From contig JAIXWH010000027.1 in the NCBI GenBank assembly GCA_027484165.1, positions 1-40,970 of the forward strand: a stretch of 40,970 bases of DNA, given 5' to 3'. The notes under the pieces are model-generated. The model searched no databases and was not told the DNA's origin. It saw nothing but the letters and a program-made list of their open reading frames with translations. The translations under genes and the position numbers were made by a program. Source of the stretch: Chitinophagaceae bacterium (GTDB lineage: Bacteria; Bacteroidota; Bacteroidia; Chitinophagales; Chitinophagaceae). Numbering within the stretch: position 1 is the first letter of the stretch; every line of letters begins with the position of its first letter. Shown piece after piece: positions 25,620 through 33,956 of this stretch.

Positions 25620-25687
25620 GCGGCTAGCCAAAATTTAGGCATCACGGTAGGTTGGAGATTTCGGCTAAACATCAAACTTTTAGCCAC
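25620..25687 (+). repeat. attC-like element C (degenerate)
   Basis: GCGGCTAGCC (25620-25629) pairs partly with TAGCCAC near 25681-25687, and the inner CCAAAATTTAGG pairs weakly with the right arm. A local hairpin GGCTAAA-N9-TTTAGCC lies at 25663-25685. The left box matches seven of nine bases predicted from the upstream boundary GTTAGCTGC (24275-24283). It is much weaker than element B. Confidence 0.35.
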
Positions 25688-25704
25688 AACTTGATAAAAC
25701 AATA

Positions 25705-26562
25705 ATGAATCAAACCATTTACAAGGACGAAGAAAAAAATGCCATTCGGTTTTCGAAAATTACGAAAATTGATGGAGAAATGCCCTTTACCGGTCTTGGT
25801 ATAAAATATGTTGCATCGGGGGAGGAAACATATTATGCAAACAATAAAAAATTTACTGTTAAAGAAGGCGAATACATCATCGGAAATGACTTTACATCAT
25901 CGATTGTTGAGATCAATCAAAAGCAACCTGTACAAGGACTTTGTATTGATATTTCAACCGAAATTATATCCGAAGTAGCTCTATACTATGATATTAATGG
26001 TTCCGATTTAAAAGAATTTTTACTTTCTGATCAATTTTTTGTGAATCGATATAATGTAAAAAATACAAGTTTAGGTTATTCATTAATTGAACTCAATAAC
26101 AAGATTAAATACCAGAACTATCATAATGATATTTTAAGAGATGAACTTTTTTATTCATTGGCAGAATCTATAATCACCGATCAGCGATTTATTTTTGACC
26201 ATTTAAGTAAAATGAATTTTAAAAAAGGCATCACAAATGAAGATGTATTCAGAGCAATCCTTTCTGCCAAAACATTTATTGATGAACATGTTATGGAGAA
26301 TCTTTCGTTGGATCAAATTTCACTAAATGTCTGTATTTCTAAATATCACTTTATTCGCGTTTTCAAAAATACATTCGGTATTTCACCATATCAATATCAA
26401 AAACGCAAACGACTAGAGTTGGCTAAAATCGATTTGATAAATGGCAATGATATTTATTACACAGCAATTCGAGCTGGCTTTCCTGATGTTCATTCATTTT
26501 CAAAAGCTTTCAAACAACAATTTGGTAAAACTCCTGGAATAATAAGAAAAAGCAATTTTTGA
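25705..26562 (+). CDS. AraC-family transcriptional regulator
   Basis: A 285-residue regulator. Residues 1-160 form a sensor domain with a beta-rich start (SGEETYYANNKKFTVKEGEY) that resembles a cupin-type AraC ligand domain. The C-terminal DNA-binding domain (about 185-283) has both helix-turn-helix units: LSLDQISLNVCISKYHFIRV, then the FKNTFGISPYQYQKRKRLEL linker, and the second HTH in YTAIRAGFPDVHSFSKAFKQ, ending FGKTPGIIRK. It begins 18 bases after attC-like element C. Ligand and targets are unknown. Confidence 0.93.
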   Translation: MNQTIYKDEEKNAIRFSKITKIDGEMPFTGLGIKYVASGEETYYANNKKFTVKEGEYIIGNDFTSSIVEINQKQPVQGLCIDISTEIISEVALYYDINGSDLKEFLLSDQFFVNRYNVKNTSLGYSLIELNNKIKYQNYHNDILRDELFYSLAESIITDQRFIFDHLSKMNFKKGITNEDVFRAILSAKTFIDEHVMENLSLDQISLNVCISKYHFIRVFKNTFGISPYQYQKRKRLELAKIDLINGNDIYYTAIRAGFPDVHSFSKAFKQQFGKTPGIIRKSNF

Positions 26563-26608
26563 CAAATAAAGCTAAGGCTAATGGCGTATAATTACATCAA
26601 ATTTTTTT

Positions 26609-28969
26609 ATGCCTCGTATAATTATACTTTTTTTACTTGCCATTATTTCCATTAATACTTATGCTCAACTTCCGCGTAAAGTGCAATTTGGTGCTCGAGT
26701 GGAATATGTTACCGAGAACGGAACCTCAGGATGTAAAGTAAAGCAAATTACAAGAGGAACAAGTGTTGCACTCAAATTACAAGATAACGATTTGATCCTG
26801 AAAATTGGTAATGCTACTTTTGCATCTTCAGACGAATTTATAAGTCAATTCTTAAAATATTCTCCGAATCAAGAAGTGCAACTTACCATTCTACGCAACA
26901 AAAAGAAACTTGTATTAAAGGCGAATGCGATTGCTCGTCCATTTGAAACAGATGATAATGCTACTGTAATTTATGATGCTGCTAATTATAAAGGCGGTCA
27001 ATTGCGTATCATTATTAATAAACCTTTTAAAGATAACAAGATGCCTGCAATGCTTTTTATTCCGGGCTATACTTGCAGCAGCATTGATGATTTGCCCAGC
27101 AATCATCCTTACAAACGAATTGTGGATGCATATGTAGATGCGGGTTATGTTACACTTCGAATTGAAAAGAGTGGATTGGGCGATAGCCAAAATACACCAC
27201 CATGTGAATCTTGTGATTTATTGGATGAAATTGAAAACTTCGAAACGGGGTTAAAAAAGCTAAAGTTGCTTCCTTATGTAGATACGAACCAAATTATTAT
27301 TGTTGGACATTCGATGGGCGGAATCATTGCTCCGGCAATTAGTGCCAAACATCAGGTTGCTGGTGTTGTTGTTTATGGCACAACTGCTAAATCTTGGTTT
27401 GAATATCAAATTGAAATGTACCGTGTACAAAATGCATTGGCTGGAATGAATCCAATTGAAGTAGAACAATCGGTGATAGAACAATACGATTTGAACTATC
27501 GCTACTTCGTAAAGAAAGAGAAACTAGAAGATCTTGCAAAAGACCCAAAAGCAGATAGTGTTTTGCGATCTAGTTGGGAATACGATGGTAAAGGGAAAAT
27601 TTATTCCAGAAATGCTGAATATTGGCGACAGATTCAGGATTATCCTCACTTAGAAAATTGGAAAAATACCAGCGCTAAAGTATTGGTACAATTTGGAGAA
27701 TCTGATTTCCAGGCATTTTCTAAAGCCGATCATCAGCAAATTGTAAATACGGTGAATCACTTCCATCCTGGAAATGCTACTATAAAAACCTTTCCATTAA
27801 CAGATCATTATTTTGCAAAATCAGGTTCCATGCAAGAAGCTTATAATAAATTTTCAAATGGCCAGATACAGCAATTGTTTGATGAATATAATAATGAAAT
27901 AGGACTTTCAGCAGTGAAATGGAGCAACGAAGTGCTTGCTAAAAAAGAGGAAATAAATATTCCCGAAAAAGGATGGAAAAAATTAAACACAGATCGTTAT
28001 CCCGGTAAACAAGATGACATTGCCTTCATCAATGAAAAAGAAGGCTGGTATATAAATGGTTACGGAAGTATTTATCATACACAAAATGGAGGAGAGAACT
28101 GGGAAAAACAATTGGAAAAGAAAGGAACATTTTTTCGCTGCATTGCATTTGTTGATAGTTTACGAGGATTTGCTGGCACAGTAGGAACCGACTATTTTCC
28201 CAATGTAACAGATACGATTCCTTTATATGGAACGATAGATGGCGGCAAAACCTGGAATCCAGTACAATATAGTGGGCCTTATGTTAAAGGACTTTGCGCC
28301 ATTGATGTTGTAAAAGAACAATACATCAATCATGGAAAATTAGACTATAAAATACATATATATGCAGTAGGTCGTGTAGGTTCTCCAGCTAACATGATGG
28401 TATCGCACGATGGTGGTATAACTTGGATATCGAATAGTATGAACAACGACTGTAAAATGCTATTTGATATCAAAATGTTTGATAAAAATAATGGTTTTGT
28501 TTGTGCTGCATCCGATGATGATATGGAAAAATCGAATGCCTTGATTTTAAAAACCAGCGATGGAGGAAAAACCTGGAAAAAAGTGTATCAATCCAATCGT
28601 CCGTTTGAATGCACTTGGAAGGCATCATTTCCAACAAAGGAAGTTGGCTATGTAACCATACAATCTTACAATCCAGATCCAAATGTAAAACAACAACGCA
28701 TTGCCAAAACAACTGATGGCGGTGAAACCTGGAATGAAATCAATTTGGTTGAAGATGCCGGTGCGCGTGAATTTGGCGTTGGTTTTATTGATGAAAATCA
28801 CGGATTTGTAGGCACTGTGAATTCTGGCTACGAAACAAAAGATGGCGGTAAAACCTGGGAGAAGGTTAATTTAGGAATGGCCTGCAATAAAATCAGGATT
28901 TACAAAGATGGAAATGGAAAAATTTATGGGTATGCAATTGGTGTTGATGTGTTTAAGGGGGTATTTTAA
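26609..28969 (+). CDS. Secreted PDZ - alpha/beta hydrolase - YCF48-repeat fusion
   Basis: A 786-residue multi-domain protein with a signal peptide (cleavage near TYAQ, residue 20). Residues 25-105 form a PDZ domain (GCKVKQITRGTSVALKLQDN, then DLILKIGNATF). Residues 120-430 are an alpha/beta hydrolase with nucleophile Ser235 in GHSMGG and a late His in PLTDHYF. Residues 455-786 carry YCF48/BNR-type repeats (DGGKTWNPV, DGGITWISN, DGGKTWKKV, DGGETWNEI, DGGKTWEKV). It likely acts outside the cytoplasm as a serine esterase or peptidase with a beta-propeller module. The repeats are shared with the T9SS cargo at 30383, though this protein has no sorting domain that I can see. Confidence 0.88.
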   Translation: MPRIIILFLLAIISINTYAQLPRKVQFGARVEYVTENGTSGCKVKQITRGTSVALKLQDNDLILKIGNATFASSDEFISQFLKYSPNQEVQLTILRNKKKLVLKANAIARPFETDDNATVIYDAANYKGGQLRIIINKPFKDNKMPAMLFIPGYTCSSIDDLPSNHPYKRIVDAYVDAGYVTLRIEKSGLGDSQNTPPCESCDLLDEIENFETGLKKLKLLPYVDTNQIIIVGHSMGGIIAPAISAKHQVAGVVVYGTTAKSWFEYQIEMYRVQNALAGMNPIEVEQSVIEQYDLNYRYFVKKEKLEDLAKDPKADSVLRSSWEYDGKGKIYSRNAEYWRQIQDYPHLENWKNTSAKVLVQFGESDFQAFSKADHQQIVNTVNHFHPGNATIKTFPLTDHYFAKSGSMQEAYNKFSNGQIQQLFDEYNNEIGLSAVKWSNEVLAKKEEINIPEKGWKKLNTDRYPGKQDDIAFINEKEGWYINGYGSIYHTQNGGENWEKQLEKKGTFFRCIAFVDSLRGFAGTVGTDYFPNVTDTIPLYGTIDGGKTWNPVQYSGPYVKGLCAIDVVKEQYINHGKLDYKIHIYAVGRVGSPANMMVSHDGGITWISNSMNNDCKMLFDIKMFDKNNGFVCAASDDDMEKSNALILKTSDGGKTWKKVYQSNRPFECTWKASFPTKEVGYVTIQSYNPDPNVKQQRIAKTTDGGETWNEINLVEDAGAREFGVGFIDENHGFVGTVNSGYETKDGGKTWEKVNLGMACNKIRIYKDGNGKIYGYAIGVDVFKGVF

Positions 28970-29014
28970 ACTAAAACTTAACTATAAAATTTCAAGAATC
29001 TTAAAACTCATTTT

Positions 29015-29257
29015 AAGAAAAAATCAATTTTAGCAATCGCATTTCTTTGTTCAACATTAACAACATTAGTTGCTCAAGAAAATGCTCCACCCAAGAATAA
29101 ATTTGGAGCTACAAGGTAAAAAATACGAATATGTTTATCCTTCAGCCCCAAATTTTTCACGTATGATGCAGGTGTGATCGCTGTCTGGCACCCATCAAAT
29201 GGATCCGTAACAGTTATAAAGTCGTCATTAAGAGTGCTTGTATTATTTTTATGTTAA
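29015..29257 (+). pseudogene. Decayed secreted-protein gene
   Basis: The 436-base gap between the fusion protein and the FGE-like gene holds coding remnants. From 29015 a signal-peptide-like stretch reads KKKSILAIAFLCSTLTTLVA, then QENAPPKNKF, with the ATG replaced by TTT and a stop at 29117. A second frame continues with GKKYEYVYPSAPNFSRMMQV, then a third with FTYDAGVIAVWHPSNGSVTV to a stop at 29255-29257. Three frames that join end to end suggest one gene broken by small indels. The original family is not clear. From 29258 to 29405 I see nothing. Confidence 0.6.
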
Positions 29258-29405
29258 GATATCCGAAACCGACCGATGGACTAGCGGATTTGCTTAATTT
29301 ATTACATTAAATTTTGGTTTCAATGATATAAGGCAATTAAAAAGTAGTTGGGCTACAACATCGATTTATCAGAACTATTTATAAAAGTGACACAATTAAT
29401 TTTTT

Positions 29406-30302
29406 ATGAAAAACTTTGTTTTCACACTTGTACCTTTATTAATAATAATTGGCTGCCAGAAAGAGTTAAACTTCACTAATAACATTGATGGAAGTGGGCC
29501 TAACATTGATGGAAGTGGGCCGCTAAACATTGAAACCTCGCTAATACCCTCAGGAACCTTTACAATGGGCAGTCCCATCTCCGAGCAGCTGCGTGAGCCT
29601 GATGAAGAGCAGCACCAGGTTACTTTAAGCGCATTTCGGATGAGCAAGTACGAAATATCCAATACGCTATATGCGGCATTTTTAAATGCAAAAGGAATTG
29701 ACAGCAGTGCGATTTATGCAGCTGGAACCTACCCCACAGAGGTGTTGATTTATTCTAATAGCACTTCTGGTTTGATATGGTCGGGTACACAGTGGCAACC
29801 AGTGGTGGGTAAAGAGAATTTTCCGGTAGTTAATTTAACTTGGTATGGGGCATTCGAATTTGCTAATTATGCCGGTGGTCGCCTTCCTACAGAGGCAGAG
29901 TGGGAATATGCTTGCCGTGGTGGTGCTGCAACACCCTTCAATACGGGTAACTGTCTCGACTATACGCAGGCCAATTATGTCTGGGATTTACCCTACAGTG
30001 CTTGCAACAATGCCAATACGAGTTATCCAGGTCTAACACAAGTCGTAAATATATATAGTCCCAATTCTTATGGCTTGTACAACATGCATGGTAATGTAGT
30101 TGAATGGTGTGCCGACTGGTATGCACCATACAATACCGCGCCACAAACCAATCCAACAGGTCCTACAGCAGGCACTTTCCGCATTTATCGAGGCGGCGGC
30201 TATGGCAGCGATGCCAAGTATTGCCGTTCGGCTATTCGCAACTTCGAAAACCCGAACACCGATAACGGCGCCTTTGGACTTCGCTTGGTTTTCAATCCTT
30301 AG
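29406..30302 (+). CDS. Formylglycine-generating enzyme-like (FGE-sulfatase domain) lipoprotein
   Basis: A 298-residue lipoprotein (lipobox IIGC, Cys17) with an FGE-sulfatase (SUMF1-type) domain at about 50-298. Typical segments are IPSGTFTMGSPISEQLREPD, LTWYGAFEFANYAGGRLPTE followed by AEWEYACRGG, GLYNMHGNVVEWCADWY, and the closing RIYRGGGYGSD...CRSAIRNF...GLRLVF. The domain is best known from formylglycine-generating enzymes but is widely reused in Bacteroidota lipoproteins with other roles, for example gliding or T9SS proteins. The linker at about 26-39 contains two copies of NIDGSGP encoded by a 21-bp tandem repeat. Formylglycine-generating activity itself is not shown. Confidence 0.88.
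   Translation: MKNFVFTLVPLLIIIGCQKELNFTNNIDGSGPNIDGSGPLNIETSLIPSGTFTMGSPISEQLREPDEEQHQVTLSAFRMSKYEISNTLYAAFLNAKGIDSSAIYAAGTYPTEVLIYSNSTSGLIWSGTQWQPVVGKENFPVVNLTWYGAFEFANYAGGRLPTEAEWEYACRGGAATPFNTGNCLDYTQANYVWDLPYSACNNANTSYPGLTQVVNIYSPNSYGLYNMHGNVVEWCADWYAPYNTAPQTNPTGPTAGTFRIYRGGGYGSDAKYCRSAIRNFENPNTDNGAFGLRLVFNP
29481..29522 (+). repeat. 21-bp tandem repeat, two copies, in frame
   Basis: AACATTGATGGAAGTGGGCC plus one base repeats exactly apart from the last base (29481-29501, 29502-29522). It encodes two copies of NIDGSGP and begins a third (NI). It lies in the linker between lipobox and FGE domain and stays in frame, so copy-number change would alter linker length only. Confidence 0.9.
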
Positions 30303-30382
30303 TTGATTTAGGGAATAAATTATGCATGAATATTTGATTTAAAATCTCAAGGATGTTATTAATATATTAAACTAAAAAAATC

Positions 30383-32950
30383 ATGAATCCGAAAATTTTC
30401 AAGGCCCTAAATTTATTGATGGTCTGGGGAGTACTTATTATTTCTTTGGCAAATGACTGTTATGGACAGTGGGGAAAAAAATGTCCAAGGGGGGGGGCGG
30501 TAAATTGTTTTGTGAAGCGTGGGAATGAAGTATTTGCCGGAACATTAGGTGGCGTTTACAAAAGTGCCGATAATGGTGCAACATGGACGTTATCAAATAA
30601 TGGTATCAATGTGATTGATATCCGATGTATGTTGGTGACCGGTTCGAAAATTTTTGCAGGCAGTGGTGGCGGAATTTATTCCAGCAGTGATGGAGGAGCA
30701 AACTGGATCTTATGCGGACTGCCAAATGACCGAGTGTATGCAATGGTACAATCGCAAAGTACAATTTTTGCAACAAGCAGAAATGGTGGCATCTATAAAA
30801 GCAATGACTTGGGATTAACATGGTCTTACGCCGGTTTAAGCACACAGGATATCCGTGCTTTGCACCTGGCCGGTAACAACATTGTTGCAGGAGCTGCGGG
30901 TTTTGATGCCTTATACTATTCTGCTGATAATGGTATTTCATGGCAGCAATCAACTTCTCCCTATTCTAATGTAGTAGGATTTGCTACGTCCGGAACGGAT
31001 GTTTTTGCAGCATCCACTGAAGGAATCATCAAGAGTTCTGATAACGGCTTAACCTGGATGTTGACATCAAATGGCTTGCAGAATTCACCAACAGAGGCCA
31101 TTTCGGCAAATGGAGGGAATCTGTACGCAGGATCTTATGGTCAAGGTATCTTTTACAGCAATAACAACGGAGCGAATTGGACCCGACTGAACAATGGAAT
31201 CAGCAATCTATATGTTCTTGGGATATTCGCAGATGCAAGCAAGGTTTTTGCGGGAACCTTTGGTGGCGGCATTTATACATCAACCAACAACGGCATCAAT
31301 TGGTCGAAAGCCAATAGCGGTTACTGTGGCCAGGCAATTGTAGATTTTGGTTCCACAGGGTCTTCCCTGTTTGCAGCCACGCCTAACGGGGTTTATAAAA
31401 GCATTGATCAGGGTGAAACCTGGACGGAATCAAACAACGGTTTAGCGAATTCTTTAGGAAATATTCATAATGTATTTTCACTTGCCTCATCAGGCAATAC
31501 CATCTATGCCGGAACAGAAAAAATGGGGGCATACAAAAGCACGGACAACGGTGCGACCTGGACGGCCATCAATAACGGCCTACTGAGGGGGGGCGTGCAG
31601 GATGTAATTTCAATGAAGGCATCGGGATCGACAATTTTTGCCGGAACCTATGGTTGGGGAATATTCAGGAGCACCGATGGTGGCAATAACTGGGTGCAAA
31701 CAATTACCGGGCTTGCGCATCAGGTGGTGGAATCAATTGCATTTTTGGGAAACGATGTTTATTGTTCACAATGGAACGGCATATCAAAAAGTACTGATAA
31801 CGGAAATACATGGGTTTCAGTTAACCTCACTGCAGGTGTTTACCAACTTGCAGTCAGCGGAAATACTGTTTTTGCCGGCGGTTCAGGATCGATCGGTGTC
31901 ATCAAGAGTAGTGATGGCGGACAAACCTGGGTTGCGGCAAACAATGGTTTAACTGATTTGAATATTATTTCCCTGGTAGCTAATCAAAATATAATCGTTG
32001 CCGGTACAAATTCCGGAGTTTTTATAAGTACGAACAACGGTTTGACCTGGACCCCAATAAACGATGGTTTTGAATCACCAATACCCAAAATTCAATCCTT
32101 GATTATTAATAACGATGATTTAATTGCAGGAAGTCTTTATCAAAGTGTATGGAAAAAAAATGCATGCATCCCCGCTTCGATCACTACCCAGCCACAAGAC
32201 TTCTCTGCATGCTCCGGTACAAATGCTTCTGTCTCTGTATCAGCCACAGGTACAAGCCTTAGTTACCAATGGAGCAAAAGCACTGATGGTGGCAGTAATT
32301 TCATCAACATCAGCGGAGCCAATAGTTCAACTTACTCTTTTGTTGCTACGTCTACAGATGATGGAAACATATATCGAGTTTCAGTTACTGAAGCCTCTTG
32401 CGGATCTTTAGTTTCTTCTTCTGCATTGTTGAATGTGAATTTGAGTCCAGTTGTTACCATAACCGCAAGTCCTTCGAACGTGTTGCTACCAGGCCAAACC
32501 ATACAACTGAATGCCAGTTCTAATCCGGGAAGCAATAGTTTCAATTGGTTTAAAAACGGCAATCGCATCACAGGTCAAAATGGAAGCTCGATCAGCATCA
32601 CAGCAAATGGTGCAGGAACCTATACCGCCTCTGTTACAGATGCAAATAACTGCACCGGTACATCAAATTCTATTGTCATCCGAGACAGCGTTCCTTCAAA
32701 CTCATTCATCTATCCGAATCCGAATCGAGGTGAATTCAAAGTGACTGTTCCGTCTAGTATCGCCAACAGCAATCTGAACATCACCTTGTACGATTCAAAA
32801 GGTTCAAGGGTATATATCAAAACATATGCATTCACTGTAGGCGCCGTCCTCGAAGTGAACGTGAAAACCCTGAGTTCAGGAATTTATGCGGTCGTGTTGA
32901 GCGATAAAGATGGAAACATCATCAGAACAGGAAAGGTTCTGATTGATTGA
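30383..32950 (+). CDS. T9SS-sorted YCF48/BNR-repeat surface protein
   Basis: An 855-residue secreted protein. The signal peptide ends near residue 29 (DCYGQ). From about 40 to 600 there are more than ten YCF48/BNR-like repeats marked by SxDxGxTW (for example SADNGATWTLSNNGI, SSDGGANWILCG, STNNGLTWTPI), which form beta-propeller-like modules. Then come an Ig/PKD-like region (about 600-770: SASPSNVLLPGQTIQL) and a type A T9SS C-terminal sorting domain (about 775-855: IYPNPNRGEFKVTV, then LSSGIYAVVLSDKDG and TGKVLID). It is therefore probably exported and attached to the cell surface. A G9 tract lies inside codons 36-39. Confidence 0.93.
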   Translation: MNPKIFKALNLLMVWGVLIISLANDCYGQWGKKCPRGGAVNCFVKRGNEVFAGTLGGVYKSADNGATWTLSNNGINVIDIRCMLVTGSKIFAGSGGGIYSSSDGGANWILCGLPNDRVYAMVQSQSTIFATSRNGGIYKSNDLGLTWSYAGLSTQDIRALHLAGNNIVAGAAGFDALYYSADNGISWQQSTSPYSNVVGFATSGTDVFAASTEGIIKSSDNGLTWMLTSNGLQNSPTEAISANGGNLYAGSYGQGIFYSNNNGANWTRLNNGISNLYVLGIFADASKVFAGTFGGGIYTSTNNGINWSKANSGYCGQAIVDFGSTGSSLFAATPNGVYKSIDQGETWTESNNGLANSLGNIHNVFSLASSGNTIYAGTEKMGAYKSTDNGATWTAINNGLLRGGVQDVISMKASGSTIFAGTYGWGIFRSTDGGNNWVQTITGLAHQVVESIAFLGNDVYCSQWNGISKSTDNGNTWVSVNLTAGVYQLAVSGNTVFAGGSGSIGVIKSSDGGQTWVAANNGLTDLNIISLVANQNIIVAGTNSGVFISTNNGLTWTPINDGFESPIPKIQSLIINNDDLIAGSLYQSVWKKNACIPASITTQPQDFSACSGTNASVSVSATGTSLSYQWSKSTDGGSNFINISGANSSTYSFVATSTDDGNIYRVSVTEASCGSLVSSSALLNVNLSPVVTITASPSNVLLPGQTIQLNASSNPGSNSFNWFKNGNRITGQNGSSISITANGAGTYTASVTDANNCTGTSNSIVIRDSVPSNSFIYPNPNRGEFKVTVPSSIANSNLNITLYDSKGSRVYIKTYAFTVGAVLEVNVKTLSSGIYAVVLSDKDGNIIRTGKVLID
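30489..30497 (+). repeat. G9 homopolymer tract in the T9SS surface-protein gene
   Basis: Nine consecutive G bases lie in codons 36-39, shortly after the signal peptide. A one-base slip would frame-shift the whole mature protein. A second, shorter tract (G7) lies at 31587-31593 in the same gene. Such runs are unusual in this AT-rich DNA. Confidence 0.9.
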
Positions 32951-33006
32951 TAGTTTATTATGTAACTTAAATCGACCATAAACGTAATAATTAAAAAAAT
33001 AGAATA

Positions 33007-33321
33007 ATGAAACGCATTGTTTTTATTACATTTTTACTCCTAAGTGTATTAACAAATACTTTTGCGCAAAAGCACAGTGTTCAATATGACACTAATTTTT
33101 TTAATAATGATTTAGTCTTTAAATACCCTGACACCTTAAATAATTCTTTTTTAAGGCAGCTTAAAAATGACTATGATCTTTTAAAATTAACTGAAAATAA
33201 ATTAGAGGACATTGATAAAGTCTTATCAGTCTTAAATTGGACTCATAATCAATGGAGCGAGCTCACCATAACCGTAAGCTCGCACTTTAAAAGTTTATTC
33301 ATTCATTTTGGTGTCGTTTAA
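33007..33321 (+). pseudogene. Truncated transglutaminase-like gene (N-terminal part only)
   Basis: A 104-residue ORF with a Sec signal peptide (cleavage near TFAQ, residue 21). Residues 40-85 (LRQLKNDYDLLKLTENKLED, then IDKVLSVLNWTHNQW) match the segment that precedes the catalytic core in bacterial transglutaminase-like proteins. The chain then changes abruptly to ELTITVSSHFKSLFIHFGVV and stops before the Cys-His-Asp core. A small hairpin GCGAGCT-N13-AGCTCGC (33257-33283) sits exactly at the change, so an insertion or deletion may have cut the gene. It may still be expressed as a short secreted peptide. Confidence 0.55.
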
Positions 33322-33345
33322 ATTACACCCCCCTTAATGAATAAA
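33294..33345. repeat. Stem-loop at the end of the truncated gene
   Basis: TTTATTCATT (33294-33303) pairs perfectly with AATGAATAAA (33336-33345), with an inner GGTGT/ACACC pair. It spans the stop codon at 33321. It has no U-run on the plus strand and could be a weak terminator or the scar of a rearrangement. Confidence 0.5.
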
Positions 33346-33495
33346 TTAAACTGCTGCTGTTGCCTTTAGAAACGAAAGTCGTGAAACCATTTTGAGAGCC
33401 AAGTCCGTTATGTCATTTTTTCGTCACTCACAACCGACACCGAAACATCGAAAAACTTTATTCGAAAAATATTGACAATGACAGCACATTTTGTA

Positions 33496-33690
33496 TTAAC
33501 CCTCAATAAACTTCAAAGCTCTCCTAAATTTGTTTTTCGCAATAGTAGGTGATGAGTCAATTGTCTCATACGCAGACTCAATTTTTTGTACAACCTCTTC
33601 TTTAAACTTTTTTAAAGCATCAGACGCTGCAATTTTTCTCTCAATAAATTCCGAAACATTGATGCCTTTAGCATTGCATTTCAAAATCAT
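33496..33690 (-). CDS. Small protein, possibly ribbon-helix-helix-like
   Basis: A 64-residue ORF with no recognised family. The N-terminus (ILKCNAKGINVSEFIERKIA) resembles the strand-helix-helix start of CopG/ribbon-helix-helix proteins, and the rest is charged and helical (LKKFKEEVVQKIESAYETID, then NKFRRALKFIEG). The frame is open to a TAA ten codons before the ATG, and those codons (ELHTKKYEK) also read like protein, so the true start could lie upstream at a non-ATG codon. There is no partner toxin in view. From 33322 to 33495 I see no gene. Coding status is uncertain. Confidence 0.4.
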   Translation of the reverse strand: MILKCNAKGINVSEFIERKIAASDALKKFKEEVVQKIESAYETIDSSPTIAKNKFRRALKFIEG

Positions 33691-33877
33691 CTTTTCGTAC
33701 TTTTTAGTGTGTAATTCTTAATAAAAACTTTAATCGGTTTGAAGTTATTGGAGTTTTTTCGTAAAAATCGAACTCCAAGAGTAAACAGCCTATTCACAGC
33801 AATCTCTTGTCTATCGTACATTTCAACGGAAAATAAAAATGGTCAACCTACACAGATTGGCCAAAATTCTCGCTGGG

Positions 33878-33949
33878 TGGCCTTGTCAGGAATCGAACCT
33901 GAATTGAGAGCTTCGGAAACTCCAGTACTATCCATTGTACTACAAGGCC
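33878..33949 (-). tRNA. tRNA-Arg (anticodon CCG)
   Basis: The reverse strand folds into a full cloverleaf of 72 bases: acceptor GGCCTTG/CAAGGCC, D stem GTAC/GTAC, anticodon stem GGAGT/GCTCT with loop TTCCGAA, and T arm TCAGG-TTCGATT-CCTGA. The anticodon CCG reads CGG (Arg). The discriminator is A and the 3' CCA is not encoded (the next bases are CCC). It lies 7 bases from the end of the marC-like gene, in the same direction. Confidence 0.93.
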
Positions 33950-33956
33950 TTCTAAA

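Noticed and set aside
26571-26592. A full attC-like site after the AraC gene
   Set aside because: The boxes are too close together for the pairing arms; at most a truncated remnant.
33402-33420. CCGTTATGTCATT as a fourth attC-like end
   Set aside because: It resembles the element ends by eye, but no pairing left arm was found in 33346-33400.
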